Shown here: one piece after another, positions 1 through 11,475 of the stretch | Numbering within the stretch: the stretch's first letter is position 1 | Layout: the number at the start of each line of letters is the position of its first letter | Assembly: GCA_013398955.1 (NCBI GenBank) | Contig: VWPU01010164.1 | Location: 62,001-126,000, forward strand | Direction: 5' to 3' | DNA from: Callaeas wilsoni | Taxonomy: Eukaryota > Chordata > Aves > Passeriformes > Callaeidae | Length of the DNA: 64,000 bases | Position numbers and translations under genes: made by a program | The notes under the pieces: generated by a model | The model's input: the letters and a program-made list of their open reading frames with translations, nothing else | Database searches by the model: none | What the model was told of the DNA's origin: nothing

Positions 1-3000
1 CAGTCATTCTGTTTCTAAAGATGAGAGTTTTTAGCCAAAAGGGTAAAGTTGTGCTATGCCAGTTGGCCTCCAGGCTGGGGAATGGTCCCTGGCCCCTTTC
101 ATGTACTAGAATAGACATAATCCTGGTTGTTGTGTTCACAAATATGTCCTTAGCAATTTGGGACCCTGGTGACAATCTTGTCAGCCACTTGGCCACCTCT
201 GGTTGTTGGTACATAAAGTGAAGGGCAGAAGCTGTGCTGCATATTCTCTGTTTTGTGTAACTTGGTGCTGTTACAGTGTGAGAGGATAGCCTGAGCTGCC
301 ACTTGTGCAAATAAAAACTTGTTCCAATTAACACGTGTCGAATGAACATAGCACCAGATAATTACAGAAAGATATCTTTGGAAGGATAAAAAACTATTTT
401 TCTTTGGAAAATCGATGCGCTCTCACCCTACCTCTTTAATGAGTGTTCATACCTGTCATTGAAGCCTTCCTGTTGAGACCACATGTCTTCCTCCCCAGGC
501 CATTAGCTGTCTCTTTTCATTTGTGTTGCCATGCCATAAAAAAAGAAAACAAACACTATGGGATCACAAATGTGGCCATAATTTTTTATCAAGCAATTTA
601 AAGCAGAAGCTAATAACAAGGAAAATGACTAATACTTGAATAGGTTGCTGCATGTACAAATAATGCAATAATTGTCTCTCAGTCTGAGCAAGAAGATAAT
701 AAAAATGTTTTACAGTGCTCCTTAATCGTATGAAAAAAACTTAAAATCAAGACTTTATTGCAGAAAAAGGAAGCATTAATCTATCTGAGGGCCACTTTGT
801 GGAGAATGCTTCCTGGGGAGGTGTGGTGATAATTACTTATGTTTAATAGATTTCTGGGTTGTGGAACCAAAATGTAGTGGTGAAGGATGTATAGCAGTTA
901 TTTATGAGCCCCTAAGCCACTATGCTCCATTATATCCCACATCTAATGTGACTTGCAGGTCTGCATTTTCAGCATGTTTCTTCGAGTTCCTTTCAGCATC
1001 CAGCTGCTGCAGGTAGTCGAAGGAAGCATGCTGGCTGAGTCATTCTACGGTGTCATGCGAATTCTGTGCTTTCCTCTGTGAAGCATCAGGCTGGCAGCTC
1101 AGAGTGCAGAAAGGAGTGGTAAAACAGGGTGATGGGCACAGCTTTGTGGTTATCAGGCAGGCAGCAGAGAAAGAGAGCTACAAAGATACTGTGGAGCACC
1201 AGGCCAGGGGGGCTTGTGACCACAGTGATAGCAAAAGTGGACAAAAATGAGCTTGGCTAAAACAAGGTGCAGCCAGGGGAGTCAAGGGAAAGTTGATTTA
1301 AGCAAAATAGTGGAGGAGAACAACAACTCTCTTCCGCTTGAAGTTAATAGCAAAATTCTCAGGAAGGGATCTGTTATGTATCATGGTTTAGTTCTTGCTA
1401 AATGGTCAACTACTAAACAAGGTGTTTTAGATTGTTTTTTAACTTAATTTGATAGAAGCCGTCTACTGGCATTGCTTTTTAGCAGGACAGAAAAACCCTT
1501 GTTCTCTGCTAAGTATTCCTTAACCTAGACCTGGCAAGTAATTTCCTTTTTTCCCCAGGGCTCCCATACGGCCTTGCAAGAACTTTTCTCTGCTTGGAGG
1601 ATATCAGAATTCTGTTTAAGCGTAGATGTTCAACCTTCTTTCTATGGTTCGTGTTTTGCTTGTAATTATTCTGCATTCTTCCAGGCTGCATTTATTGTAG
1701 ATGTACTTATATAAATGCTAAGTTCAGCTGACAGCCCCTAGAAGGAAATGAATAGTGCTAAGAACTTCTCCTCAGTTATTGACACTTAACTCTGCCAGTG
1801 GAATAAAGTTCAGTCTTTCAGTGCCAGGTAAAACGGTATAGATTATTTCTCTAATCTTAAAAAACCTGTTTTAATGAAAATGAAATATTTCTCTAGGAAT
1901 TCCATTCTAGTGAGACATGGAATATTAGTCTCACATACTATTTTTTGTATTTTTTTTTCACTCTTAGTATGATTGTATTCACATTATGAAACATGAGCAG
2001 AGTTTAGGTGTAAGTTACCATAAAATAAAAGGGGCTTGGAAAATTGGACAAACCCCCTGAGCCTTCTCTTGCATGGATTTTGGGGTCTGACATTCTTACC
2101 TTCTCCCCACACTTTCTGAATCATCCTTTTATATTGTTTGTTATATGCTATGTAAGTACTGTGCATTATATAAAATAGTGAAAATATATTAATAATTAAT
2201 TAATTAGTAGTCTCTGTCTTCACATTGCATACTCCAACTTATTCCCTCACCTCTGCCAGGGAGAAACAATTTACTTTAGTATGGATGAAAAGAACAATTC
2301 ACCCTCAGAAGGAGAAATGCATGACTTAGTACAGATGAACAGATGAGAAAAGAATGAATGTGCAAATTTAAGAATAAATTAATAGAAACAGGACATTTTG
2401 GTAGCATCTTCAATGCATGAAACACCGGGACATCAAGAAACATTTGTAAAAATGTTTCTTCTGTCCCTATGAGCAGTTAGTGTGGTTATATATACAGTAA
2501 GTGGAAAGTGGATGGAAAAATAATTTTGATGTATTTAGGATACTGTGCAACTTTGAGGCAAAGCTGGCTGTAGAAGCACCACAGCACGTGTCCACAGCTC
2601 AACTCTAAATCCTCCCAGAAATGTGCTGTGATGGAAAGGCAAGCTCCTATACTTGAATTACTTGAGGTCAAAGCAGCATTTTCCTTAGCTTTTCTTAGCC
2701 CTGTAACTATTAAGTATTGTCATCTATCATTGTTAGAAGAAGTACTTAACGACACTTTAAACATAATTTATCACTCAGTCTACAGCAGTAAAAATCTCTA
2801 ATCAGAGAACCCAGATTGGAGGCTAGCACCTTTCAGGCTGATCTGTGTAAGGGATTTGGATGTAAGAACAGACATTAATTTCAACAATGTGATTATCACA
2901 GGTTTTTGGCTTACAAAGATGGTGGTGGTAACTGGAGTACTTTAAGGATAAGACTAAAATATAGATTCATGTCTTCTACTGGTTCACTGTGTAGAAGTAA

Positions 3001-5479
3001 CTATGTCCTAATAATGAGAAGCCCTTCTCTTAGGCTCCAGATAAATGTGGACTGTCGTTTCATTATAAAGCAGGGTGACAAACCATGAAGTGCTGTGCTA
3101 CTCTTCTAATACCTTTCCTTGCTTGCTACATGACTGCAGGGAGTCTCTGTGGGATGCAGAAGGAGATTCAAGGCTGAATATGGGTGGTGCTGATGTGGGC
3201 AGAAAGAGCTGACAGTGAGGGAGAGCACACTGCTGAGGTGACGTGGCTCCCAGCATTGGGAATAAGGAGCAGGAGGGAGCAGGACTCACGGAAGTCAACA
3301 GACAGCAAGCTGTACTGAGCTACCCCTAGCTAGTATCTGTAACTCACTGTGAAGCATTAGCAAAGATTTAACTCCTGTGAGCTTGATGATTGGAATGACA
3401 CCAAGCACATGCATCCTGGATGTGTTCTAATATCCAGAATATGCTTCCCAGAGGACACTGATCGAGATCTTTTGCAACTGGCCAATTGTCAACATTTTGC
3501 AGCTAGGAGGCCTTGGCATGAAAGACAGAAGAGGTGTGAGACCTCTTGCAGAGAACAAAAATGAATTCCTGGGGCTCATGCTGTCAAGCCAAAGGAGAAA
3601 TGGCATGGCATTTCACATACCTATATGAATACCTAAGTTAGAATCCTCTGGTAGACATTGCGACTTTTTTTCACATTTGTTTAGATATATCTTTCCCAGG
3701 TGCACAGTGAAGGTCACCAGATCAGTCTTTGCTCACTCCCACCTGTCCAAGCATCTCAATATTTTTCCTGCTCAATTTAATAAGACCAAGTCTAAGGCAC
3801 AGAGAATATAATAGATTATGAGCCAAGTGTATGATCAAGTATATTTCAAAACTCCTTATACACATGAGATGCCACTTTGCTTCCTAGCTGCTGTGACATG
3901 ATGACTGCATTACAGCTCTTTAATAACACAGTGACAGTGAGATCAATGGTAACTGTAGTACATCAGCTTTATCCCTGAAACCTTACGGAGGTCGGACATC
4001 CACCTGCTCTCCAAGCAGATGGCCCCCATGTGTACTTTTAATATTTTCTGCTTACTGTATAATTTAATTTTTAATCTAAAAATCCTTAGAGTCATAAAGT
4101 TACGATCCTTTCCTTTTCTGTGCAGAGCAGTGCAATGGTAATTTATTCCTCTTGTTTGACACTGCTGATCGCAGAACCTGGGGGTGCTCTGTTTTGCCCA
4201 GATAAGGGTTTATTGAAGACCCTGTAGAGTCCATGCTGCATCTTGCTAACTCTTGCTGAAAGCAAGGAGTGTGTTTGTGCCTGTATGTATCACAGTGGGG
4301 CTGAGCTGAATTCACGTGTGGGCGATGGCAGACGTCTGGTAGCATTCACCAGCTGTGGAGCACCCGTCACTCCAGCCAGATTTGACTGGTCCTTGTCAGC
4401 TCCTGCTTCTGCCTTGCTGCAAGGTGAATTTGCACTGATTCTGCTGATAACTTGCTTGCATTCTTATTGCATTCCTCTTTCTCTCTTTTTATTAAGCTAA
4501 AAACTCTTTCAGGCAAGGGTTTGACTTCTCTGTGTTGTTTTTTGTCTGGCCTAGTCTGACCCTGGTCAAAAATGAGACCTTCTGTCCTTTTACAACTACT
4601 CCTACTGGTATTACTGCATAAAATCAATGGCATCATTAGAAAATAAAACTCCTGTGTGCTTTAGTGCAGCTGACACCCAGCTGATACATAGGTACATTAA
4701 GACATAGTTGTATCATACTTACATGTCCTTGTTAGTGCTCATAGAATGATAATATGGACCTTGATTCTCAACTGCTCTTTTTAATTTCCCTAGTGAAATG
4801 AGTTGCTCTCGTGCAGAAATCAGAGTAGGGTATCAGCATTATCTGTGAATCTGTGAATGTATGAACTTGAACTGCCTTCTCTGCCTTACTGGATTTGAAA
4901 TTCTGCAGCATAACAGCTACATCAAGTAACAGCACTGTTGTCTAAATAGACTTGGTAGGCAACAGGCAGCTCATCATCAGAGCAGAAGCATTTAGTGAAT
5001 GTGCTTATTCAGTTGGTCTTTTTATTGCATTATGACTACAGATTTTAGAAAGTAGAAATTGCATACTTTTTCAGATTGACTTCGGGCTTTGAATGCCAGT
5101 TTTTTCATCACTTACCTAGTGGATGGAATTGCATCTCATGATAGCCTCATTGCTTCTTCTGTCCCAAAGGAGGTAATAGTCATCTCATGTATCTGCTTTT
5201 CCGTGTTACCAGTCACAGATGTTTTCTATCCTACTGATTTACAAGCTCTTAAACAAACAAACGAAAAAAAGAAAATGGTAAAAAGTTCTGGAAGGGAAGG
5301 ACATGTCACAAACAAGTTTTAGCTCATTGCTTAGTCTTAGTATTTTTTGAGTTAAGTTTGGGGTGTTTTTAATAAGTTGGGCCAGCTGAAAGCAAATAGC
5401 GTGAATTTCAAATGGTGTATGAGTCCAGGCTTCCCTAAAAAACTTGCGGCCCCTAAGCTCTGAGGGAATAATACAACTG
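1..5479. other. Non-coding AT-rich sequence
   Basis: I see no gene here. All open frames are under 90 codons, lie in both directions and overlap one another. None shows a recognisable domain, signal peptide or plausible exon boundary pair. The stretch contains short A and T runs and a small TAATTAAT-like patch near 2,190-2,210. I recognise no LINE, LTR or DNA transposon in it. Highly decayed repeats could be present but are beyond what I can see by eye. Confidence 0.6.
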
Positions 5480-5621
5480 TAAAGACTTCGTCAACATGTA
5501 GTACCAGTAATGTCAGTGCTGAGTTAAGGTCACTATCTATCAAGATAGATAANTAAAGACTTCGTCAACATGTAGTACCAGTAATGTCAGTGCTAAAGTC
5601 ACTATCTATCAAGATAGATAA
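5480..5621. repeat. Near-identical tandem duplication split by an N
   Basis: Copy 1 is 5,480-5,552 (73 bp) and copy 2 is 5,554-5,621 (68 bp). The first 41 bases are identical. The copies then differ by a 5-bp deletion and one substitution in copy 2. The only ambiguous base of the window, at 5,553, sits exactly between them. Each copy ends with a perfect inverted repeat, TATCTATC-AA-GATAGATA. A real recent duplication is possible. Two haplotypes or contig ends placed side by side by the assembler would look the same, and the N favours that reading. Confidence 0.9.
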
Positions 5622-8549
5622 AGGTTGTTTTTTTTTTTCAATGGCTAATGTTATCCTTAGGTTCTAATTTCTTTCTACTAATGCCTTACTTTTGTTTGCT
5701 CATTAAACAGAACAGGTTTTGATCTGCCAATGCTGACTTTACTTTTGTCTTTCTACTTCCAGTAAGACCTATGTCTGGGCTGAGAGCTGTTAAAATCAGT
5801 CCTACAAATGCAGGTTCAGATGTTTCCCTTTCTACCTTCCTGCAGAAAAGCAGAGATAGAGTTTTAGCCCATAGCTCCTGAATAGGATCCTGGCTCAAAC
5901 AACTTTTTCATAGCTGAGCACAGAGACATGGAGCCCTTTATCCACTAAATAACTCTGCCATGGTCACAGTGTAAGCCCTTCTTGGCTTTGTCAGGAACTT
6001 GGATTGTTATGAACCCATCCAGTGACCAACCCACTTCAACCTGCTCAGAGAAGCACCTTAATTGTGCTGCTGGTAAAATGTGAAATGATTTGTAAGTGAA
6101 AGATAGAAGAAAATGTTGCTAAAGTGAAGACCAATGAAGTATATTCCATCTACAACTGTGATAAAAAAAATGAGTGTGTGTGATTCTACAGATATGGTCA
6201 GGTAGCTGTGCAGCCTGAAGACTGTTGTGGAAAGGTCTTCTGTGACATTACCTGCAGAGAAACAGAAGGCCAAGGCCAAATCTACGACCCTCTTTCATTT
6301 AGGTGTTGACCATGCACTGAGAATGTTTCACTTGTTCTGGTGAAAATTCATTCAGTTGTGAGGAATGGGCCTGTGAAGTTTAACCTATTAAAAAGGATGA
6401 GAAAATACACTCAAAAAGTACTTTATAGGACCAGAGAGAGGGGAGGTGGCTGGATTGAAGGGAGTTTCTATTGTCTGATGATTGACTTTCTGAATTTAAT
6501 TTCGTGTTCCATTTCCTCTTCATGAAAGCGTTTTTGTTTCATATTTAGACCTAGATATAGGAAGTTATTGCTGCAAAATCCCTGTTTGGGGAAATGTTTG
6601 GTATTCTGTTTCGGTGTGAATGTTGACGCTATAACATTTTTGCTAACCTTTGAAGGAATTTATCAATATTTGAAACAGGCTTTATTTGCTGTCAGCACAA
6701 CTTGCGTGATCGCTTGTATGTCTATCTGTAAATAAACGGAGCCACATAATAAAGCCCGTGAATGTGTTTGTACTGACACAGGCAGGACATGGATGAGAAC
6801 AAGATGTTGCTCCTGCACAACATATTTACTACTTGATTTCGTAAAAGGTGATATGAAGAGTGGGGAAGGTCTGTCTCAATGACAAAGAACGACAAAAGCT
6901 AGGTGGACATGATTTGAAGAAGTATGTGGGGTTTGGAGTGCAATCAGATAAAAATTCAGATATTTGGTAACTAGTCTACCCAGACTGACAACAAGCCTTG
7001 GCACAGGGGAGGAGGGATACGTTAATGGAGCATGTGTCACTATGTGTGCTACCACCGTTTCAAAATTGCCATTCTATGGTACTTTATCTTTGAGATTAGA
7101 AAATCAATATTTACTTAAATATATGGTGCACTGCTAGCAAATAAAAGTACAACAGTGTTTTTTTCCTTCTGAGTGGGTAGTGACTGGTAATTAGTCATTG
7201 AGATGGAATCAGGGGTGGGAAATCTACGACCACAGTTTTTTCAGGCTGAGGCTTTTGGGTCTCCATAGCCAAGTGACAGACAATAACCAAGATTTTGTTG
7301 CTTGTGAGTCCAATTAGTGAGGAGTCTGTGGCATCATCAGCATTCTTCAGTGTCCAGTCTGAGAAACCTCTCCCCTGTGGGGAAGTACCTTTTTTAAGTG
7401 AAGAGCTAATAAAATATTCCATGGTAAACACATTTTCTTGCTCAGAGAATTTCAGGATAGATTAATTGGTGTTTGTATGGAGTTTTAGGGCTATATACTT
7501 TTAGTACTGAGTTCACAATGGTTATCATAATCTAATCATAAAAATTTAAATTAGACTTCCTACAGTGAGCATTTTAATCCAAGATAGCTGGAAAATAGCT
7601 CCTCTGCAGTATTCTTAATTTACTTAAATAAATTTGTCAGCATTATATATGTGTTATGCAATTACTTTATGTAATATATTATTACTGCTTCCTTAATATA
7701 GTGATATTAAGTGTATTTTTACACATTCATAGCTGTGCATAACAATCATAACAACCACTAAGAAATGATGTGATAGGACATTGCCTGTCAATGTACATTT
7801 CCCATTTGGAGCCAAGAGGCAAGATAGCATAATGGATTTTTTCAGAGTTTAATGAGTTCCTGCGAAGTTCAAGGTAAAACACAGAAGGACTGGCACTCAG
7901 GAAGCTGGATCTTGCATGTGAGTGGTTGGGGCAAGGGAGAATTTACTTTATGCTTTCAGGGGAAGGTTTTCTGCTAACTCCTTGAAGCTCATATGGAGAG
8001 GATGAGGTCTCAAAGGACCTTGAGTCTTTTTTTGACCAGCACTAGATTGAGTCTGACAAGGGGACGAGTGACAACCTCTACAGCTAAATGCTGTAGGCCA
8101 CATAACTCTAAATTATCTTTATGGATACTCTGCAGAAGCCATTTATAAGCCAAAGCAAATGAGGACACATCTAGAGAGGACATATTAATGCAAATGCAGT
8201 CAGAACTAAGGTTTGTCCGAGCATGGCATAAGCCTTGGGAGAGATACTTTGTATGGATAAGCCTCACAACAGTTTGTGATGTAAAAGCAAAGGCAAAGCA
8301 GGGTTATCATAGAATGAGAAGCATGTAAAATATAGGACACTGCAGACAGAGCAGCTGGAGCTGTCAATTCTTCAGGCACTGCCAAAGTGGGACTAGAAAG
8401 AGCCCTTGTGCTGTCTCCAGCAGCAGTGTCAGGAGATGCTATATTGACTGGAGATTTCTGCCCCAGGCTTTCCTTACGCAAAGCCCATACTCTTTCCCCC
8501 AAAATAGCTCCTGTTCAGGTGCTCAGTGATCATTTTCCTCACTATAGGC
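5622..8549. other. Non-coding AT-rich sequence
   Basis: No gene or clear transposon is visible. A T run lies at about 5,628-5,638, next to the tandem copy. Open frames are 60-98 codons, unrelated to each other and without recognisable features. The part around 6,650-6,790 has dense, non-repetitive, mixed composition and is raised separately as a candidate conserved element. Occasional strings such as ATAGAATG (about 8,310) recall CR1 tails, but no CR1 body adjoins them. Confidence 0.55.
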
Positions 8550-8665
8550 TCTGTCACGCTGGGTGGTGGGGAGAGGAGTCACTGCCGGTGTTCCCTGTCC
8601 CTCCGGAGCTGCTCCGCAGCCGGCAGGCACAGCAGGGCTGTTCGCAAGGGCTCGCTTTGGCCCAC
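8550..8665. other. Small CpG-rich patch
   Basis: About 115 bp has roughly seven CpG dinucleotides, including those in CTCCGGAG, CTCCGCAG and GCCGGC. CpG is otherwise scarce across the window. The patch lies directly beside the decayed LINE that begins at about 8,676. It is far too short to be a standard CpG island. It could be part of a repeat I do not recognise or a GC-biased remnant. A 182-codon open frame (8,387-8,935, plus) crosses it, but much of that frame runs antisense through the LINE, so I do not call it a gene. Confidence 0.5.
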
Positions 8666-8675
8666 ACTTCTGCAA

Positions 8676-9575
8676 TTTCACGTTTGAGTTCCTCCCAGAC
8701 TCATGGCTTAACACCATCTGGTCCCAATGATTTACGGAAACCAAATCTGTCTGCTTGGTCTGAGACTTGTATATTTACTTCAAATTCCTCTCACTCTTCT
8801 GACCAATCTACTGCAAAGGTGAAAGGTCTCAAAAGCTCCTCATGGTCTTCAACAGTGAAAACTGGTGCAAAGAAATTAAATAAGCTTCCTCTTAATGTCC
8901 CTACAAAAGGTGCTCCTTTTACACCTTTGCTGTGATTCTGCTGCAACTGGTCTGATTCTGAATTTTAATGTAACTGAAGGAGTACGGTAAGGAGAGCAAA
9001 GCACTTTTCAAGTTATTTTTAAATTTTCAGTATTTCTGCTTTACATTTGACTCACCATGTTTTATGGGCTTTTCTGTTCTCCTTATTTGAACCAATGTCC
9101 TATTTCTTAAATACTGACCAATTTTCCAGTGTCTTTCCTATTGAGCTATGCAAGCTGTTTTCTTGAATTTCTTTTCCTTTTTGAATCATGACACATTTTA
9201 TCTTAATTTCTGATGCACTACTTTTGATATTTTTCAGGCTTCTTATGGTCTTCCTGCTTTTTTTGGACTGTTCTCTGCCCCTCTCATGCCCTCCATCCCT
9301 TTTCTGACTTAACTCATTTTTATATAGTTCCATCTACTCAAGCTGAATATCTGTGTGCTGGAGGATATAATGAAAAAAAGTCCTGTGGACTTCTCTTAGA
9401 TGCCGTCACAATTTTGTCATAGTATTTTTATACTTTTGCATTTAGTATTACCCATCCCACACAAGCAGCTCCTCTGCCTTTACCTGCTACCATATTTTTC
9501 CTGTAAGTTCAGTTACTTGATAACATGGTATCCACCTGGTTTTTTTTCTCCATCATGTGTCCGAGATGCCTGTTA
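8676..9575 (-). mobile_element. Ancient CR1/L3-like LINE fragment, endonuclease part to start of reverse transcriptase
   Basis: Reading the minus strand, the order fits a CR1-type ORF2. At about 9,420-9,440 there is a G-x-VILxA-K stretch like the endonuclease GGGVILYA-K motif. At 8,864-8,887 there is NFFAPVFT, matching the family's EFFASVFT just before the reverse transcriptase. At 8,710-8,727 there is LGPDGV followed by KP, the conserved start of the CR1 reverse transcriptase (GPDGVHP). The next codon is TGA where the family has arginine, which fits decay of CGA. Several frameshifts and stops show that the copy is dead. The motif order is right and the spacing is somewhat shorter than in a full element. 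The plus-strand sequence also resembles the common amniote L3/CR1 antisense repeat. The 5' side is abutted by a younger CR1 at 9,577. Boundaries are approximate. Confidence 0.75.
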
Positions 9576-9576
9576 T

Positions 9577-9652
9577 AGAATCATAGAATGATTAGGATTT
9601 GCAGGGACCTTAAAGATCATTTAATTCCAACCCCCTTGCTCCATGGCTTACT
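9577..9652 (-). mobile_element. CR1 LINE 3' end, short
   Basis: On the plus strand this reads ATAGAATCATAGAATGATT, then GGGACCTTAAAGATCAT and CCAACCCCCTTGC. This is the reverse complement of the CR1 3' end, including its ATTCTATG-type terminal repeat. Only about 75 bp of the element is present, as is usual for 5'-truncated CR1 insertions. It sits exactly at the upstream edge of the older minus-strand LINE at 8,676-9,575, which suggests insertion into it. I did not find convincing older-LINE sequence continuing beyond 9,652. Confidence 0.9.
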
Positions 9653-11287
9653 TACTAGATTTTCATTTGGTCTTCTATCTGTTTGGGTTTAGCTTTTTAG
9701 TACTGCTGTAGAAACTTTTGCAAGTTCTGCCCTCACCCTGTCACCTGAAACTGGCATGAACCTGTGGAAAATGGCACTGAAAGTGGCCTAATTCACCTTC
9801 CTTATTTATTGTGCTTATCCTGCAATTATTCTACCATGTTTCTCAGAGGTGCACAGAGCATTAGCCACAACCAGCCCAAAGGCTGCATAAGTCTGAAAGA
9901 GGAGCTCTTATGCTGTCAGCTTTTCTTCTGCTCCTACTGTAAGAACTCCTTCCTGATGCAGTGAGTTTTAGTGCCAGCAGCGTGGCTGTATTATGATTAA
10001 AATGCATTTAGTTTTTCTTGTTCAGATTTTCCCAGTTCCTAAAATGCCTATCATCTCTTTCACTCACAAAGATGGTGGATTTTTGGCTGTGTCTTCGGTT
10101 TCATGCCTGGAGCTGGAAGTATTTCAGAGAATGCATTCAGTAAAGTCCTGTCACCCCAAATTAAGCCTCCAGAACACCTCCCTTGTCCCTGCTTGCATTA
10201 ACGTTAACAACATGGATAATGACAATGACAGTTCATTTTGTGCACCCCAAGCATGTGTGGGAATCTCATGGGATCTGCTAAAGATGCCCTCCTGCAGACA
10301 CATGTCAGCACAAAGAGTGACGCCACTGAGGCGGGAACGATCTGACAACTCCATAGGCTTCAAACAGGAACCTTTATCTGTCTGTTGCTCCACTTCAACT
10401 CTCCTCACCTCAAGAGAACAGACTTGCCACTTGAGCAGGTAATCCATGTTCACCTATGCTAGGAACAGCAAACAGGGATTTTTTGGAAGCTTGTATTAGT
10501 TTAGCTTCTTCTTTGAAGAAGTAATTAATATTTCACTTCCTTTTACTTTAGTAAAAGTAGTTAACAGTTAGTTAGAAATACTCAAGAACATGAGAGACAG
10601 CAAGTAAAACCCCACCAAACAAGCAGCAAAGTGATATGCTGCACCTTGTGCTCACCGTAGCACAGGTCCTAAGAGCAAACCCTGCTGTACACAGCATTCC
10701 CTTGGTTACTCAGCCACTACCTGTAAACCTCGCCTGGGTCTGGGCAAGGGTTGCCTTCTCATCAGGATCAAAAAGTGTGCCACCCCAGTTACACTTGCAC
10801 TCTACTAACCTTCCTTTGGATAGCAGACACACAGCAAAGCAGCCTCATCTTGGCCAGACAGGACTCACAAACATGCACAAAGTCCTGGACCAGCGCTTAA
10901 ACAGCATCCCTAATCATAAAACTCAAAGCTTCTGAAAGTCTTTTTGCTCCCCGATCCCCAGTCCCAAACCGCTCTTTCTCCTCCTACCTCTCCCAAGAAA
11001 AACTGCTCTCCAGAGCTTCCTGCTCACTGTCATCTGTTTTCTGTGCTTACCCATCTGTTCTGTTACTACCAGAGTGACACCTGCTAAGAGGTACTGAAAC
11101 ACTCATCACTTAAGTTCAAATCTCTCATGTATTCTAGGAAACAAAAGCTCTCTGGTCACCAGCAGTATTAGGCCTTCTTGTCTTTACCTTATGTTCATGG
11201 ATGTTCAATATCTTTAAACTCAGGCTGTTGGGAACATCTTTAATTCAGCATTGTTGCTAACAACTTGTCACAAAGCTCTTGTCTTTC
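9653..11287. other. Non-coding sequence with unsupported open frames
   Basis: Open frames of 149 codons (9,993-10,442, plus), 100 codons (10,151-10,453, minus) and 99 codons (10,636-10,935, plus) overlap or adjoin here. Their translations have no recognisable domain, and two of them oppose each other over the same bases. Base composition is closer to even than in the neighbouring stretches, which makes chance open frames longer. The first few hundred bases could continue the ancient LINE upstream of 9,577, but I could not find matching motifs. No transposon is called. Confidence 0.45.
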
Positions 11288-11475
11288 AGACACGTGGAAC
11301 AGGCTCCCCAGGGAAGTGGTCACAGCACCAAGCCTCACAGGGTTCAAGAAGCATTTAGGCAACACTCTCAGGCACGTGGTGTGATTCTTGGGGATGTCCT
11401 GTGCAAGGCCAGGAGTTGGACTTGATTATCCTTGTGGGACCCTTCCAATTCGGGATATTCTGTGATTCTGTCATT
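11288..11475 (+). mobile_element. CR1 LINE 3' end
   Basis: The stretch begins in the last codons of CR1 ORF2: TGGAACAGGCTCCCCAGGGA encodes WNRLPRE, followed by VV and then GFKKHL. It continues through GGAGTTGGACTTGATTATCC and CCCTTCCAATTC to a terminal TATTCTGTGATTCTG repeat. This is the usual 5'-truncated CR1 layout on the plus strand. It is moderately diverged but easily recognised. It has no poly-A tail, as expected for CR1. Confidence 0.93.

Noticed and set aside
790..835. TTCCTGGGGAGGTGTGGTG as a CR1 remnant
   Set aside because: The similarity to the CR1 ORF2 end is too short and neither flank continues the match.
8306..8320. ATCATAGAATGAGAAG as a CR1 terminal repeat
   Set aside because: The tail-like bases stand alone, with no adjoining CR1 3' sequence.
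8387..8935. 182-codon open frame, the longest in the window
   Set aside because: Its right half runs antisense through a decayed LINE reverse transcriptase, and the left half crosses a CpG-rich patch. No domain or exon structure supports it.
9993..10453. Opposed 149- and 100-codon frames
   Set aside because: They use the same bases in opposite directions and neither is recognisable. Chance in a region of balanced composition is the simplest explanation.
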